Shown in pieces: positions 21,902-33,213 of a stretch of DNA of 64,000 nt. The notes under the pieces were generated by a model. The model made no database searches. It worked only from the letters and a program-made list of their open reading frames with translations, and was not told where the DNA came from. Source of the stretch: Phytopythium helicoides (taxonomy: Eukaryota > Oomycota > Peronosporomycetes > Pythiales > Pythiaceae). The DNA is taken from NCBI GenBank assembly GCA_024867545.1, contig JANFNE010000049.1, positions 345,686-409,685 of the forward strand, given 5' to 3'. Position numbers and translations under genes: made by a program. Numbering within the stretch: the stretch's first letter is position 1; the number at the start of each line of letters is the position of its first letter.

Positions 21902-22021
21902 CTTGACCACCAAAAGCTCTTCTTGGCCACCAAAAGCTCCACTTGGCCACCAAAGCTTCGGCTTCTTCACCAAAAGCTCTCCTTCTTCACCAAAAGCTTC
22001 TTCTCAACCTCCAAAGATGTC
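21902..22021. repeat. Degenerate 20-bp tandem repeat, six units
   Basis: Consecutive units of the form CTTGGCCACCAAAAGCTC plus two bases start at 21902, 21922, 21942, 21962, 21982 and 22002, diverging toward the last. The CACCAAA(A)GCT core is best kept. A 20-bp period is not a multiple of three, so the array is unlikely to be selected as protein repeats. It lies 130 bp upstream of the membrane-protein start. Confidence 0.8.
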
Positions 22022-22263
22022 TCGTTGGCCACTGCCAGACTCTTGAGCAGCAGGAGCCGCCTCGGACGTGAAATCAAATGCTCCGACGCTTGAAGTCGCC
22101 AAAACTCGGCTTCTCCCGGGCGGAAAATGACGAGCGGCGACTCGATCGGCCGCAAATCGGCTCCTTGTCGCGTCTGCCCGCGCGTTGCGCAATGTCGCGG
22201 CCCGTGGAGACCGCGAGCGGCCGCAGCGTAAGCGCCACGGGCGCCACGCAGGAAAGACGCCAT
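21967..22263 (-). CDS. Possible small mitochondrial protein (98 aa), uncertain
   Basis: The minus-strand ATG at 22263 opens MASFLRGARGAYAAAARGLHG, an Arg/Ala-rich peptide without acidic residues that looks like a mitochondrial presequence. The frame continues for 98 residues and ends inside the 20-bp array (KKLLVKKESFW). No domain is recognised. The stop in the repeat array and a competing open frame at 22192-22004 make splicing or a chance frame possible, so the boundaries may be wrong. Confidence 0.3.
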   Translation of the reverse strand: MASFLRGARGAYAAAARGLHGPRHCATRGQTRQGADLRPIESPLVIFRPGEAEFWRLQASEHLISRPRRLLLLKSLAVANETSLEVEKKLLVKKESFW

Positions 22264-22678
22264 CACCTTGAAGGCCGGAGAAATGTCATGAATTTGAAGG
22301 TGATGGGCCGTAGGTAGCGACAAACGCCGACCTCTGATTGGTGGAAAACCATACAAAACACAATTTCAACCAATTAAATCCACAAACAGCCGCGCGATCT
22401 TGCCACTGTCGCAGATGGTATCCTCCCCGCCGAAACCGATAAGTGGATATCTACGTGGTCCACTCTATCAACAGGTTACGAAATGTATTGACACATGTCG
22501 ACCACGTATAATAGTGTGGTCCACTTGTTGCGGATTTCGCAGCTCTCCATCCATAATTCGAGGAGCTCCCCACCACCAGTCAGCCCCCCAGGCGAGCAGC
22601 TCCATGCGTCATAATGGGCCGCCGCTGGCCGCGAGGGGCCGATAGTTCTCCTTTTTCGTCCGACAACAGCAAGCAACC

Positions 22679-23644
22679 ATGCCGCGTGGACCTCGTAAGC
22701 ACCTGAAGCGCATGTCGGCGCCCAAGCACTGGATGCTTGGCAAGCTCGACGGCATCTGGGCGCCGCGCCCGTCGTCGGGCCCGCACAAGCTGCGCGAGTG
22801 CCTGCCGCTCATCATTGTGCTGCGCAACCGCCTCAAGTACGCGCTCACCAAGCAGGAGGTGACCATGATCTGCATGCAGAAGACCGTCAAGGTCGACGGC
22901 AAGGTGCGCGTGGACCCCAACTTCCCCGCCGGCTTCATGGACGTCATTGAGATCCCCAAGACGAACGACAAGTTCCGCCTGCTCTACGACACCAAGGGCC
23001 GCTTCGTGCTCCACCGCATTAACGACGAGGAGAAGAAGTTCAAGCTCGCCAAGGTCACCCGCCAGGAGTACACCAAGAAGGCCATCCCCTACATCGCCAC
23101 CAGCGACGGCCGCACCATCCGCTACCCGGACCCGCTCATCAAGGTCGGCGACACCGTCAAGATCGACCTCGAGACCGGCAAGGTCGTCGACTTCATCAAG
23201 TTCGAGGTCGGCGCGCTCGTCACCGTCACCCGCGGCCGTAACGCCGGACGCGTCGGTGTGCTGCACCACATTGAGAGGTAGGAACACACCTTGTTGACTC
23301 ATTGCGAGCTGGGTGTGGTGGTTGACACGGCCGAGCCGTCCCTCCCTCGTTGACGCGCATATTTTGCATTGCTCGGAGCTGTTCGACCGGAACACTCCAA
23401 GTTTTCTCGATTTTCAGACGCACTCACCACGTTGTCTGCTTTGTTTGCGTGCTACAGACACCAGGGTTCGTTCAACATTGCCCACGTCAAGGACTCGGCT
23501 GGCCAGGAGTTCGCCACGCGCCTCGGCAACGTGTTCGCCGTCGGCAACGACGCCCGCCCGTGGGTGTCGCTCCCGCGTGGCAAGGGCATCAAGCTCTCGA
23601 TCCTTGAGCAGCGTGAGCTGCGCGAGAAGAAGGCCAACAACTAG
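22679..23644 (+). CDS. RPS4: 40S ribosomal protein S4
   Basis: Two exons, 22679-23277 and 23458-23644, separated by a 180-nt intron (GTAGGA...CTACAG); joined length 261 residues, the usual size for eS4. It opens [20 protein letters not shown] and keeps [11 protein letters not shown], the KOW-like section [16 protein letters not shown] and the C-terminal [20 protein letters not shown]. It is a structural protein of the small ribosomal subunit that contacts 18S rRNA. Codon use is strongly biased to C/G third positions, unlike its neighbours, as expected for a very highly expressed gene. The intron is much longer than others in this window and sits late in the gene. Confidence 0.97.
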
Positions 23645-23837
23645 ATTGCTCTAGCTGTAGACCGTCTATCTGGGGATCGCTCTCATGGAGCGGAGCAGGT
23701 GGCAGCGAGCTCGTTGGGCTAATACAGCTCGACGAGCGAGCTGCTGCTCGCCTCCTGTGAGGTAAAGACACTTTGAACAAGGAGAACATTTTTAACTCAC
23801 ATGCATGACGTTGTGGTGATACTTGATGGAAAATTTG

Positions 23838-24677
23838 CTATGAAGTAAGGATTTGGCCGCACCTGCGGATTCGGACCGGCAACTTCGGGTCTCCACGTTC
23901 CGTTGCGACAGCCTCTATCTTGCTGAGGACTCGAAAGCTCTCGTCATCCGCTAAACACCCAAACACGACGTGATAGCCGTCACAATCCGGTCTCTGCACA
24001 AACCTCACAGCCAGTCAAATGAGTTGGTTTCACGTGTTCCTGATCTCAAGTGGTCCGACGTACGGCGACGAAGTGCAGGTAGAACTGGCTGGTGTTCGAG
24101 TCGGGACCAGTGTTCACCATGGACAATACTCCGGCGCCAGTGTGGCGAAGGATGAAATTCTCGTCCTCGAAAGCGTTCGTGCTCGACATTAGACTGGACG
24201 AACACATGTCAGCGTCTCCTTCGCGTTTTGCGTCCTCTTCCTCCACTGCGTCGGATTTAGGATCGAAAGTGCTCTCGCCACCTGAGCCGTCGTGATTCAC
24301 GAAGTCACCAGACTGGCAGAATCTTCCCTTGACCACTCGATAGAACGGACTAACAGCAAGCACGACCACACTCAGATACGAGTCCGGAGCAAAACACTAA
24401 CCTGCTTCTCACCATCGTGCGTACGTCCTCCGTTTGCCAGTCCGGGAGCTTCGCGTCTCCCCAGTGCAAAGCCGACGAAAGTTTTCTGCTGTCTTGGGCA
24501 CCACATCGGCTCGAAGCTAATTACGCCACCCACATCAATGAAAAACAGCTCACATTCGAGCAAAGTCAACGCAGCAAGCTGCACCTCAATGATGAGCCGT
24601 CCTGCCATCTCCTCGCCTATCTGCACATCGAGAAACACGAGCGGGTTGTCCACGCGAGCTCTGGAGGTCGACATCAT
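23838..24677 (-). CDS. Divergent cyclophilin-like protein
   Basis: Four exons: 24677-24585, 24516-24413, 24349-24064 and 23993-23838, introns of 68, 63 and 70 nt; total 212 residues. Residues ~10-31 read NPLVFLDVQIGEEMAGR, then LRADVVPKTAENFRRLCTGE, FYRVVKGRFCQSGDF, GVLSMVNTGPDSNTSQFY and DGYHVVFG, the order of a cyclophilin domain. The usual GFMIQGGDF is GRFCQSGDF and the Trp of the WLDGKH motif is Cys, so cyclosporin binding and perhaps isomerase activity should be weak or lost. An acidic insertion (about residues 100-125, EEEDAKREGDAD) interrupts the middle. No targeting signal is seen, so it is likely cytosolic or nuclear. It is convergent with RPS4 (about 190 bp between stops). Confidence 0.8.
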
Positions 24678-24780
24678 CTCGGCTCAGCAATTCAACGCGA
24701 GTGCCTCGGGCGAAAATAGGACCAGTTCAGGGTCTATCAATTTCGTTACACTGTATGATTCTACTCCCCATTCTACGCGC

Positions 24781-26422
24781 TTAGTCGACAAGAGTGATGC
24801 GGCCCTCGAGCTCAGGGTACGAAATCAGTCGCTTCTTCAGAAGATAGTCCGCCACGTGGGCCGTGATCTTGTCGGCGATGCGAATCACCTCGCCTTCGAG
24901 CCACGCCGTGCAACCGTCGCCTCCGTTCGAGATGAACTTGGTGGTTGCCACGAGCACCTCAGCTTCCGGGTCGATATCCTCGCCAGCTTCGTTCTTCATG
25001 GCAATGATCGTCACCGGCTGTGTCTTGACGTCCACAGTGAGACGAAGACCAGAGATGTGCGGATGAGAGCCCGACATTTGCGGATACTTGGACAGGTGCT
25101 GGTTAAGTGCATCGCGAACATGCTTCGCCTTGATGCGGATCAGCACTGCCGGACGAGGAAACGGCATTTCCTGGTTGAGAATACCGACGGTGATGTTTGT
25201 ACGTGCTTCATACAGCTTGTTGCCACGAATGAACCCGCCATTGATGAGGCCAAGGTCAGCGTTGAGCTCGCTACGAAGCGCATCGGCGACCATGTTGCCC
25301 GCATTGCTTTCACCAGCGCGAAGCGATGCCGTTTTGGTCGATAGAGGCTCGCCGAGAAGCGCCAAGACGCGGTTGTGGTCGTCACCATTGTCTTCCTCTT
25401 CCAGCATCTGCATGTACTTGTAGATGATCTTCTGGCATTCAAGCTGAGGAGGGATGTGCTGGTTCGCAATCATGCTCCATTGCGTCGCAACCGACAGCGG
25501 GCGCTCGGGGTGCTTCGCCGATTGGTTGAGGTGGAACTCGAGCTTGCCCAGCCAGAAGGCGTTCTGCCCCGACTTATGAATGAACGTGTTGCCCTCGTAC
25601 AGAGTAAACGGCTCGTGGTCGTGGCCACCAAGCATCACGTCGATGCCCTTCACGCGCCGCGCCAGCTGCCGATCCTGCTCGATCGTGAGATGCGTCAGCG
25701 CGATGATGAAGTCGGCGCCATCCGCGCGAAGCTGATCCACGCAGCGCTTGGACGTCTTGAAGACGTCCTCGAACACGACTTCGTCGCCCGGGTACGACAA
25801 TTGAGGTGTCTCCTGCGTGCAAACACCGAAGATGCCAAGCTTCAGGCCGTCGCTGAGCTCGATTATCTCCGTGTCGATAACGTTCTCCAGCAGCTTGCCC
25901 GTCGCGCGCTCGAGGATGTTGGAGCCCGAACCACTTGAACTTGGACGCCTTCATGCGCTCAAGCAGCACGCGCGAGCCGAAGTCGAACTCGTGGTTGCCC
26001 AGCACCACGTACTCGATGCCCAGGTGGTTCATGAGCTCAATCATGTGTGCTCTGTTCATACACACACGCAATGATGAGTCCGTCACGACTTCGCTTTCCC
26101 AATCAACTCGACATTCCACGCACCCCTGGCAGCGCTCGCCAATCTCCGAGCCCGAGAGGAAGTCTCCGTTAAGCGTCACGAGCAGCGTGGCGTCCTCTGG
26201 CACCTTGGCCCTCTCCCTCTCCAGCAGCGTCGCGAACTCGGCAATGCCTGGTTGTCACTCGTCAGCGGCCCATTTTCCAAGCAACAAAATTCAAAAATGC
26301 AGGAAGATCGCACCTCCACGGCCGTGCTCGTCCGAGTGCATGTCGTACACGTCGTTGACCGACAGCACGACGATCGTGGCGGCGCGGTCGTCCTCATCTC
26401 GCTTCTGGCGCCAGTCGGGCAT
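24781..26422 (-). CDS. 5'-nucleotidase-like metallophosphoesterase NT1 (one frameshift)
   Basis: Exons 26422-26314, 26247-26124 and 26051-24781; introns 66 and 72 nt. About 500 residues if the single extra base near 25925 is ignored. Metallophosphatase motifs in order: NDVYDMH, LNGDFLSGSE, LGNHEFDFG, ALTHL and GGHDHEP; the C-terminal nucleotidase domain has LRAGESNAGNMVADALR and INGGFIRG. Family role: two-metal hydrolysis of nucleoside 5'-phosphates or related phosphoesters. No signal peptide is present, unlike bacterial UshA or animal CD73, so a cytosolic enzyme is expected. The first metal motif has Tyr where the family usually has His (ND-x-H). First of six paralogues up to 39.7 kb. Confidence 0.8.
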
Positions 26423-27098
26423 TTTGGAGGTCTAAAGAGCGTTCTGGTGGTCTGTAGAGAGAGGTAGGGGGCTTGAATGAGAGCTCGCGGTCTCGAGAGC
26501 GTCCTGGTGGCCTTCGAACAGCGCTGGAGGCTCGTGGAGATCGCGGAGAAGCTCCAGACGCAAGTTGACGCCTCGAGAGCTGCTAGGCACGAGGCGAATT
26601 GGTTAGTGAGACCGTCGTGCGTAGGTGGCTGCTTACTGAACCCAGTTTGGACCAATCAAAGTGTGTAAATCGAGAACGTCTCAGTAAATCGACCAATCAT
26701 AACACGACTGAAGATTCCAGATGGGTGCAGTAGCAAGTACGTGGCTGCCGGACTTGCTCACATGAGCTTTTTCGACAGACGAACATGGCGACACGGACGC
26801 CCACGGACCTGCTGAGCAGTTGGCCGCAGAGCTCAATGCCTTGGCGTTATGCGGGGACGGCATGCCTGACAGCCACGGAATCGCGAAGAAGGGAGACCAT
26901 CACTCATGACAGGTCGTGCGTGGCGGTATGCATGCGCGTGATTGCGATCCGCAACCCACGCGTCTCGTTGATGACGCCTGTCGAGCATGCGATGCGATGC
27001 ACATCAAAAGCCATTCAGCGCTTCAACATGGCCACCATGCAGGTTTTGTCGCTAGTTCATTACTATGATACGCTTTGCAATGTAAAATATCGACGCGA
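26423..27098. other. Intergenic between NT1 and NT2
   Basis: About 680 bp: the promoter side of NT1 and the 3' side of NT2. Short open stretches are present but carry no family motif. Confidence 0.5.
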
Positions 27099-28740
27099 TC
27101 ACTCGATGAACGCGATGCGAGTCTCGTCCTCGGGGTACGCGAGCACACGACGCCTCTCGGCAAAGTCGGCCACAATCTCGGCCACTTTGCGGTCCGTGTG
27201 CGTGATCTCGCCCTTGAGCCACGCCGAGCAGCCGTCACCTCCGTCAGCGATGAACTTGGTGGTCGCCACGAGCACGGAGGCGTCAGGGTCGATCTCTGCG
27301 CCGGTCTCGTCGACCATTTTGACGACTTGAGGCGGCTCGCAAGTTGTGTTGACGATTAGCACGGAGTCCCGACACGTGAGGGTGAGAACCAGACATCTGA
27401 GGGTACTTTTGCCAGGTGCTGCGCGATTGCTTCCTGGAAGGTCTGAGCTTGCATGCGAACGAGGACGCCAGGGCGAGGAAATGGCATCTCGCGCTTGAGG
27501 ATTCCCGCCGTCAGACTCGTACCCGAGTGGTACATGTTATTCCCGCGGATGAAGCCGCCGTTGATGAGGCCAAAGTCTGCATCCAGCTCGCAGCGAAGCG
27601 CATCAGCAACAAGGTTACCCATATTGCTCTCTCGCGAGCGCAACATTGCAGTCCGAGTAGATAGGGGTCTCGCCAGCACAGCAAGTACTCGCCCGTTGTC
27701 GCTTGCAGCATCTTCAGCCTCGAGGATCTGTACATACTTGCGTATGATATTCTGGCAAGAAGGGTCCGAAGGCACGCGGTGGTTGCTGATCATGCTCCAT
27801 TCAGTCGAGACTTCAAGCGGGCGTCGAGGAATGGATGCAGGCTTTCGCGAGCTCGAGGTCGAGTTTCGCCAGCCACATCGCGTTCTGACCCGACTTGTGG
27901 ATAAAAGTGCTCCCCTCGTACAAAGTGAAAGGCTCGTGGTCGTGACCACCCAATATCACATCGATACCCTTCACGCGACGAGCCAACAACTTGTCCTCCT
28001 CGATCGTCAAATGCGTCAACGCAATGATAAAGTCCGCTCCTTGTGCCTGCAAGCGACTCCACACATCGCTTCGATGTCTTGAACACGTCGTCGAACATGA
28101 CGTCTTCTCCGGGATACGACGTCAGAGGTGTGTCCTCAGTACATACACCAAACATGCCGAGCTTGAGACCGTCCGTGAGCTGAATGATCTCTGTGTCGAT
28201 GACTCCGTCGAGTATCTTGTGTGATGGGTTTTCGAGCACGTTGGAACCGAAGTATTTGAATTTGGACGCCTTCATGCGTTCTCGGAGTGTGTGGCAGCCG
28301 AAATCGAACTCGTGGTTGCCTAGTACGACGTACTGTATGCCGAGGTGGTTCATGAGCTCAATCATGTGCGCTCTAACGTTACATAGACATAGTCAGATGT
28401 CGTCGCAAACACTCACTTCCTTCATTAGATACTCACCCTTTGCATCTTTCTCCGAGTTCGGAGCCCGAGAGAAAGTCTCCGTTCAAAGTGACGAGCAGCG
28501 TTGCGTCCTTTGGCACCTTGGCTCGCTCTCGTTCCAACAAGGTCGCGAGGCCCGGGACACCTTACCAACGCCAAACTCGTCAGTCATCGCAATTTACCTA
28601 GTCAGCAAGAACTATAACGCGTCATTCGCACCACCACGTAGCTGCTCGTCTGGCTGGGCGTCGTGCACGTCGTTAACCGACAACACGATGATGCGAGCCG
28701 AGCGGTCGCCTTCGGGTCTTCGTTCTTGGGGTTTCGTCAT
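27099..28740 (-). pseudogene. 5'-nucleotidase-like metallophosphoesterase NT2 (four frameshifts)
   Basis: Exons 28740-28632, 28560-28437 and 28372-27099 in the same layout as NT1 (exon 1 is 109 nt and exon 2 is 124 nt in both). Motifs: NDVHDAQ (His kept), LNGDFLSGSEL, LGNHEFDFG, GGHDHEP, SRESNMGNLVADALR and INGGFIRG. Exon 3 is broken by single extra bases near 28053, 27850, 27408 and 27363. The part 27870-28375 is almost identical to 32373-32880 of NT4. As given, no full-length protein can be made. Confidence 0.8.
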
Positions 28741-29852
28741 GGCTTCTGAGCTCGAGAGCGCAAATTCCGTTGTGTTGGGACAGTTAGAGCACCCACAAGC
28801 AGCAGAGTCTCGCGTGGCGTGCGTCCGCTCGACTGCTTGGAGCCGCCAGCGTGTCTTTATGACGGGCAATTGCGGCTGTGTCGCATTCAACTAGTAGCGT
28901 TATATCAGTACCAGTCGGTGCATCCTCTGATTGTGTCAATGGTTTTGCCTTGACACCAAGCACCATGTTGAAGCCGTGCTGCAACCAAAAAAACTTCGGT
29001 GTCGCGTGCTTCCGCCCATCAAGCCAGTTGTTTGACAAATTGATATGGTACTCTAGGATCGAGATTCGCTTTCTGGGTACGAGCATGCCAAGTTCCAGAC
29101 GCAGCGTGCCCTTGATGATCGACGATGAGGCGCAACCGTGACCTAGACTGGAGCTGTGTGCAGGTCATGGCGACTCCAGCTTGGGTTTCACATTGCTACG
29201 AGCGCTTTCGTAGCGTCGCCAAACCCTTTGGACCGGTTCGCTAGGCTTCTTAGCCGAGCGGCAACATGCGACCGATGTTCTAGGAAAGACTGGCTGGCAG
29301 CACTTGATCCCAACGAGTCTCTTGACGATGGTGATGGCGACACCACTCACCCCGGCGCGATCTTTTCGACTCGCAGTCGTGGTGGCATCCGGTTTGTGAA
29401 GCTCGCCATTTCCGCGGCCAGGTGGCTCGGCAGATCTGTCACTGTTGTGGTACAGCGGACGATGTAGTCGAAACAAAAGCAACCAGCTGAGTCATTGACA
29501 GCCTCAGCTAGAGTCCTCCATCAGAGTGCGTGGACCCTCGAAGAAAGACCCAAGCACGCGGGTGACCGGAGTTTTGACCCGGTGTTAGCCCAGCATGACA
29601 CATCGACATCCTCGTGAAGGCAAGAACTACTCAACACAGGTAACTTGTCCATATAGGAACGAAGTGTGGAGGCTAAGGAGGGACAAGTGACGATTTCAAC
29701 TTGTTGTGGATGCTCTGCTAGCTCATTTTCATCTCGTCATCATCGACACCCCACAGCACGTGAGTGTAGGTGCTGCAACACTTCGAGTGGCTATGAATGC
29801 CTCAAGCAGCCTTGCTTCATCAGTCGCCATTTTACACTCTTGAGCTCAAGCC
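28741..29852. other. Intergenic between divergent NT2 and NT3
   Basis: About 1.1 kb holding both promoters. From 29750 the sequence is part of the large inverted repeat shared with 38069-39809. No gene is recognised in the rest. Confidence 0.5.
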
Positions 29853-31485
29853 ATGACGACCGACCTCGTGATCCTCACGTTCAACGACACCTACGTCCTC
29901 GAGCCTGACGATAACGGCTGTGGTGGTGCGTGAATAAAAAGCCTGTTGCAAGATTTAGTGGATCGTTTTGACAAGATATTGGTGTTAGGAATCGCGGAGT
30001 TTGCCACATTGCTGAAAGAAGTCAAGTCATCCATTCCCGAGTCAGCGACGGTGATTGTTACGATGAACGGAGACTTCCTGTGGAGGAGTGATAACGAGCG
30101 CGAGGACAAAGGGTATGAAGACCAATTACCTTCTAGTTTCCAATGTCATGCAGAGTACTAAAAGTGATTCGCCTGCTGTTCCACCAGAAAAGTCATGGTG
30201 GAGCTACTCAACGCGCTGGCTGTCAACTACGTCGTCCTGGGAAACCACGAGTTCGACTTTGGTGCAGACACCCTCTTGAATCTCCTCGATTCCGCCAAGT
30301 TCACTGTGTTCGGCTCAAACGTTCGCTACGGACCTTCTGGCGAAATCTTTCCTGGAGTGACCGATGTGATGACAGTACAGCTGGCTGATGGTATAGTCGT
30401 CGGACTCTTTGGCGTCACAACGTCCAACTCAGCGTTGGACTCAAATGCTGGTCCGAATGTTGCTTTCGAGAGCGAGATTGAACATGCACAGCGCTGCGCG
30501 GATCTGCTCAAAACTCAAGGAGCCGATATGGTCGTGGCGCTTACGCACGTACCAATGCGTATGGACCGGTTGATCGCGCGTCGAGTCGCTGGAATCGACT
30601 TGATTCTTGGTGGTCATGACCACGAGCCAATGACGATGGTTGAAAGATCCACACTGATTCACAAGTCGGGTCAGGACGTTCTGTGGCTTGGTCGCATCGA
30701 CGCACATTTTTCTAGACTTCGCGAAGGAAGAGCTCAAGTGACCACGGAGTGGAAGATGTACATGAATCGAGGGTATGAGCCGGATCCAGATGTTCAGAAG
30801 ATACATGATGAGTACTTGGCAAGTGTCGAGTCGTCGCTGGCACTCGAATCTGGATTTGCAGCCAACTCAGAGCCACTTGCAAATTTGGAGGCTGTTCTTG
30901 ATGGTACCAAGGCAAGTCTTCGAGGCGGAGAGAGCAATTTGGGAAATCTCATTGCAGACGCGTTACTAGCAACGCACCCTGGCGCTGATTTGGCAATCAT
31001 GAATGCTAACGGGATCAAGACTGAGCGATTGATTGTGCCACCGATGGCACTCACTCGCGACTGGGTTGCTCGAGTGGTCTCCGACCCAAACCTCATTTCA
31101 GTCCTGAAAATGAAAGTCAAGTTCGTCGAAGCTGCACTTGTATCGTTGCTGGAGAGGTATCCATTTCCAAACACGAGCCACCCACAGATTGCAGGCTTAT
31201 TTCTCACATTTCAAGATGCCAAGAACCGCATTGTGGGTATCGAGTTCTTCCGCGACCGGGAGCGTACGAAGAAGATACCTGAAGATGAAACGCTACTGGT
31301 CGTGACAACCGACTTCATGAGGGATAAATCCGAGGGACGCCACTACTTCTCGCCGAGCAATGGTAAAAGTGAGCTTGTGTTTGAGACTGAATGCTACATT
31401 CAAGACGTCGTGGCTGGCTATGTGGCAAAGCAAGGGAAAATCGCTTACCCGATGTCGGAGTCTCGTCAGTGTGTGGTGTGGGTTT
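29750..31485 (+). repeat. Large inverted repeat, left arm (NT3)
   Basis: About 1.74 kb that match the reverse complement of 38069-39809, including ~100 bp upstream of the start codon, both introns and almost the whole coding region. Divergence is low but visible (scattered substitutions). The 6.6-kb spacer holds NT4, NT5 and the subtilisin gene. Confidence 0.9.
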
Positions 31486-31487
31486 GA
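29853..31487 (+). CDS. 5'-nucleotidase-like metallophosphoesterase NT3 (intact)
   Basis: Exons 29853-29925, 29989-30112 and 30188-31487; introns of 63 and 75 nt; 498 residues, the only one of the six NT genes that is open from start to stop. Motifs: FNDTYVLEP, MNGDFLWRSD, LGNHEFDFG, ALTHV, GGHDHEP, then GGESNLGNLIADALL in the C-terminal nucleotidase domain. Here the first metal motif is NDTY (Tyr for His), and where NT1 has NGGFIRG this clade has NANGIKT, so the substrate pocket differs. No signal peptide. NT3 and NT6 form a separate subfamily from NT1, NT2, NT4 and NT5. Plus strand, divergent from NT2 and tail-to-tail with NT4 (118 bp between stops). Confidence 0.85.
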
Positions 31488-31605
31488 GTAGGTAATGCAT
31501 ACCAAGATGAGGGTCAGCAAACTATCCATTCGATAAAGGTATGAACCAAAGGATACAGTTGAAGTACACTTATCTTTGTTGTAATGCATTTATCATGTTG
31601 TATGT

Positions 31606-33213
31606 TACTCTAGAATCCGGATTCGACCTTCACATTCTGGAAAAGAAATTACCCGCTTCTTCTCCATGAAACTCGCTGCGTAATTCGAGACGGTCTCTCC
31701 GATGTGCACGATCTCACCCCGAGCCATGAACGACAGCCATCACCACCTTGAGCAATGAACTTCGTCGTTGCAACCAACACCCACTCGTCCAAATCGATGT
31801 CGTGACCCATATCATTCGACATCGCGACGATACGAGCCGGCTGTGTCCGACAGTCTACTACCAAACGCAGACCCGAGATGTGAGGGTGCGATCCTGACAT
31901 GTGAGGATACTTGGCCATGTGCTCGAGGATAGCATCTCCAAAGTCGCGCACTTGGATTCGCACGACGGCTGTGGGGTTGGGGAAGGGCATCTCCTGGTTG
32001 ACCATGCCGACGGTGAAGTTGGTAGTAGCGTCGTAAACTTTATCACCTCGGATGAAACCACCGTTGATCAGTCCGTAATCTGCGTTGAGTTCGCAGCAGA
32101 GAGCGTCCGCAACAAGGTTTCCCATGTTGGATTCTCCTGCTCGAAGTGCGGCGGTTCTTGTGAACAGTGGTTTAGCCAAGGTTGCGAGAACTCGGCTGTT
32201 ACCAGCATGGTTGCCCTCCATTTCCAAAAGTTGGCAGTATTTTTGAACAATTTTCTGGCATGCAATATTGGGTGGCACTTTCTGTGTTGTCAACATGCTC
32301 CATTGGGTTGATACCGATAGAGATCGCTGCGGATATACCATACACTTTGATATCTCAAATTCCAGCTTGGCTAGCCACATCGCGTTCTGACCCGACTTGT
32401 GGATAAAAGTGCTCCCCTCGTACAAAGTGAAAGGCTCGTGGTCGTGACCGCCCAATATCACATCGATACCCTTCACGCGACGAGCCAACAACTTGTCCTC
32501 CTCGATCGTCAAATGCGTCAACGCAATGATAAAGTCCGCTCCTTGTGCCTGCAACGACTCCACACATCGCTTCGATGTCTTGAACACGTCGTCAAACATG
32601 ACGTCTTCTCCGGGATATGACGTGAGAGGTGTGTCCTCGGTGCATACACCAAACATGCCGAGCTTGAGTCCGTCCGTGAGCTGAATGATCTCCGTGTCGA
32701 TGACTCCGTCGAGTATCTTGTGTGATGGGTTTTCGAGCACGTTGGATCCGAAGTATTTGAATTTGGACGCCTTCATGCGTTCTCGGAGTGTGTGGCAGCC
32801 GAAGTCGAACTCGTGGTTGCCTAGCACGACGTATTGTATGCCGAGGTGGTTCATGAGCTCAATCATGTGCGCTCTGTCCATATTCATGGTTATTGCGATT
32901 TCCTATTGATCAATTAGGCTAGAAGTCACTTACCCTTTGCAACGTCCGGCCAACTGTGATCCAGAGAGAAAATCCCCGTTGAGAGTCACAAGCAATGTTG
33001 CACCATCAGGATCCTGGCTCGCTCTCGTTCCAGCAAAGTTGCCAATCCGGCAATTCCTGTCCAGGGATATATTCACGCTCGTGTCAAAAGACAAAGGGTC
33101 GAAGTATACAGCATACCGCTCTTACCTTCACCACGCCGATCACCGGGAAGAACGTCGTGCACATCGTTTACAGTCAGGACAACAATCTTCGCAACTTCCA
33201 CGCTGTCACGCAT
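31606..33213 (-). pseudogene. 5'-nucleotidase-like NT4, mosaic, two frameshifts
   Basis: Exons 33213-33126, 33056-32934 and 32873-31606. Exon 2 is 123 nt, one base shorter than the 124 nt of the other copies, and the missing base (near 33010) breaks the frame; a second missing base near 31727 breaks the C-terminal end (SWL-RGE in NT5). Motifs: NDVHDVLP (His kept), LGNHEFDFG, GGHDHEP, LRAGESNMGNLVADAL. The first half of exon 3 is almost identical to NT2 and the second half (31737-32170) to NT5 (33777-34205), so the gene looks like a product of gene conversion or unequal crossing over. Confidence 0.8.

Larger units (their letters stand above)
21774..22678. other. Divergent intergenic region between membrane protein and RPS4
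   Basis: About 900 bp holding a 20-bp degenerate tandem array (21902-22021) and a possible small minus-strand gene (21967-22263, listed separately). The part from 22300 to 22678 is the RPS4 promoter side; I see no clear TATA box. Confidence 0.5.

Noticed and set aside
23278..23457. snoRNA gene inside the RPS4 intron
   Set aside because: I looked for box C/D (TGATGA, CTGA) and H/ACA patterns in suitable positions and did not find a convincing set.
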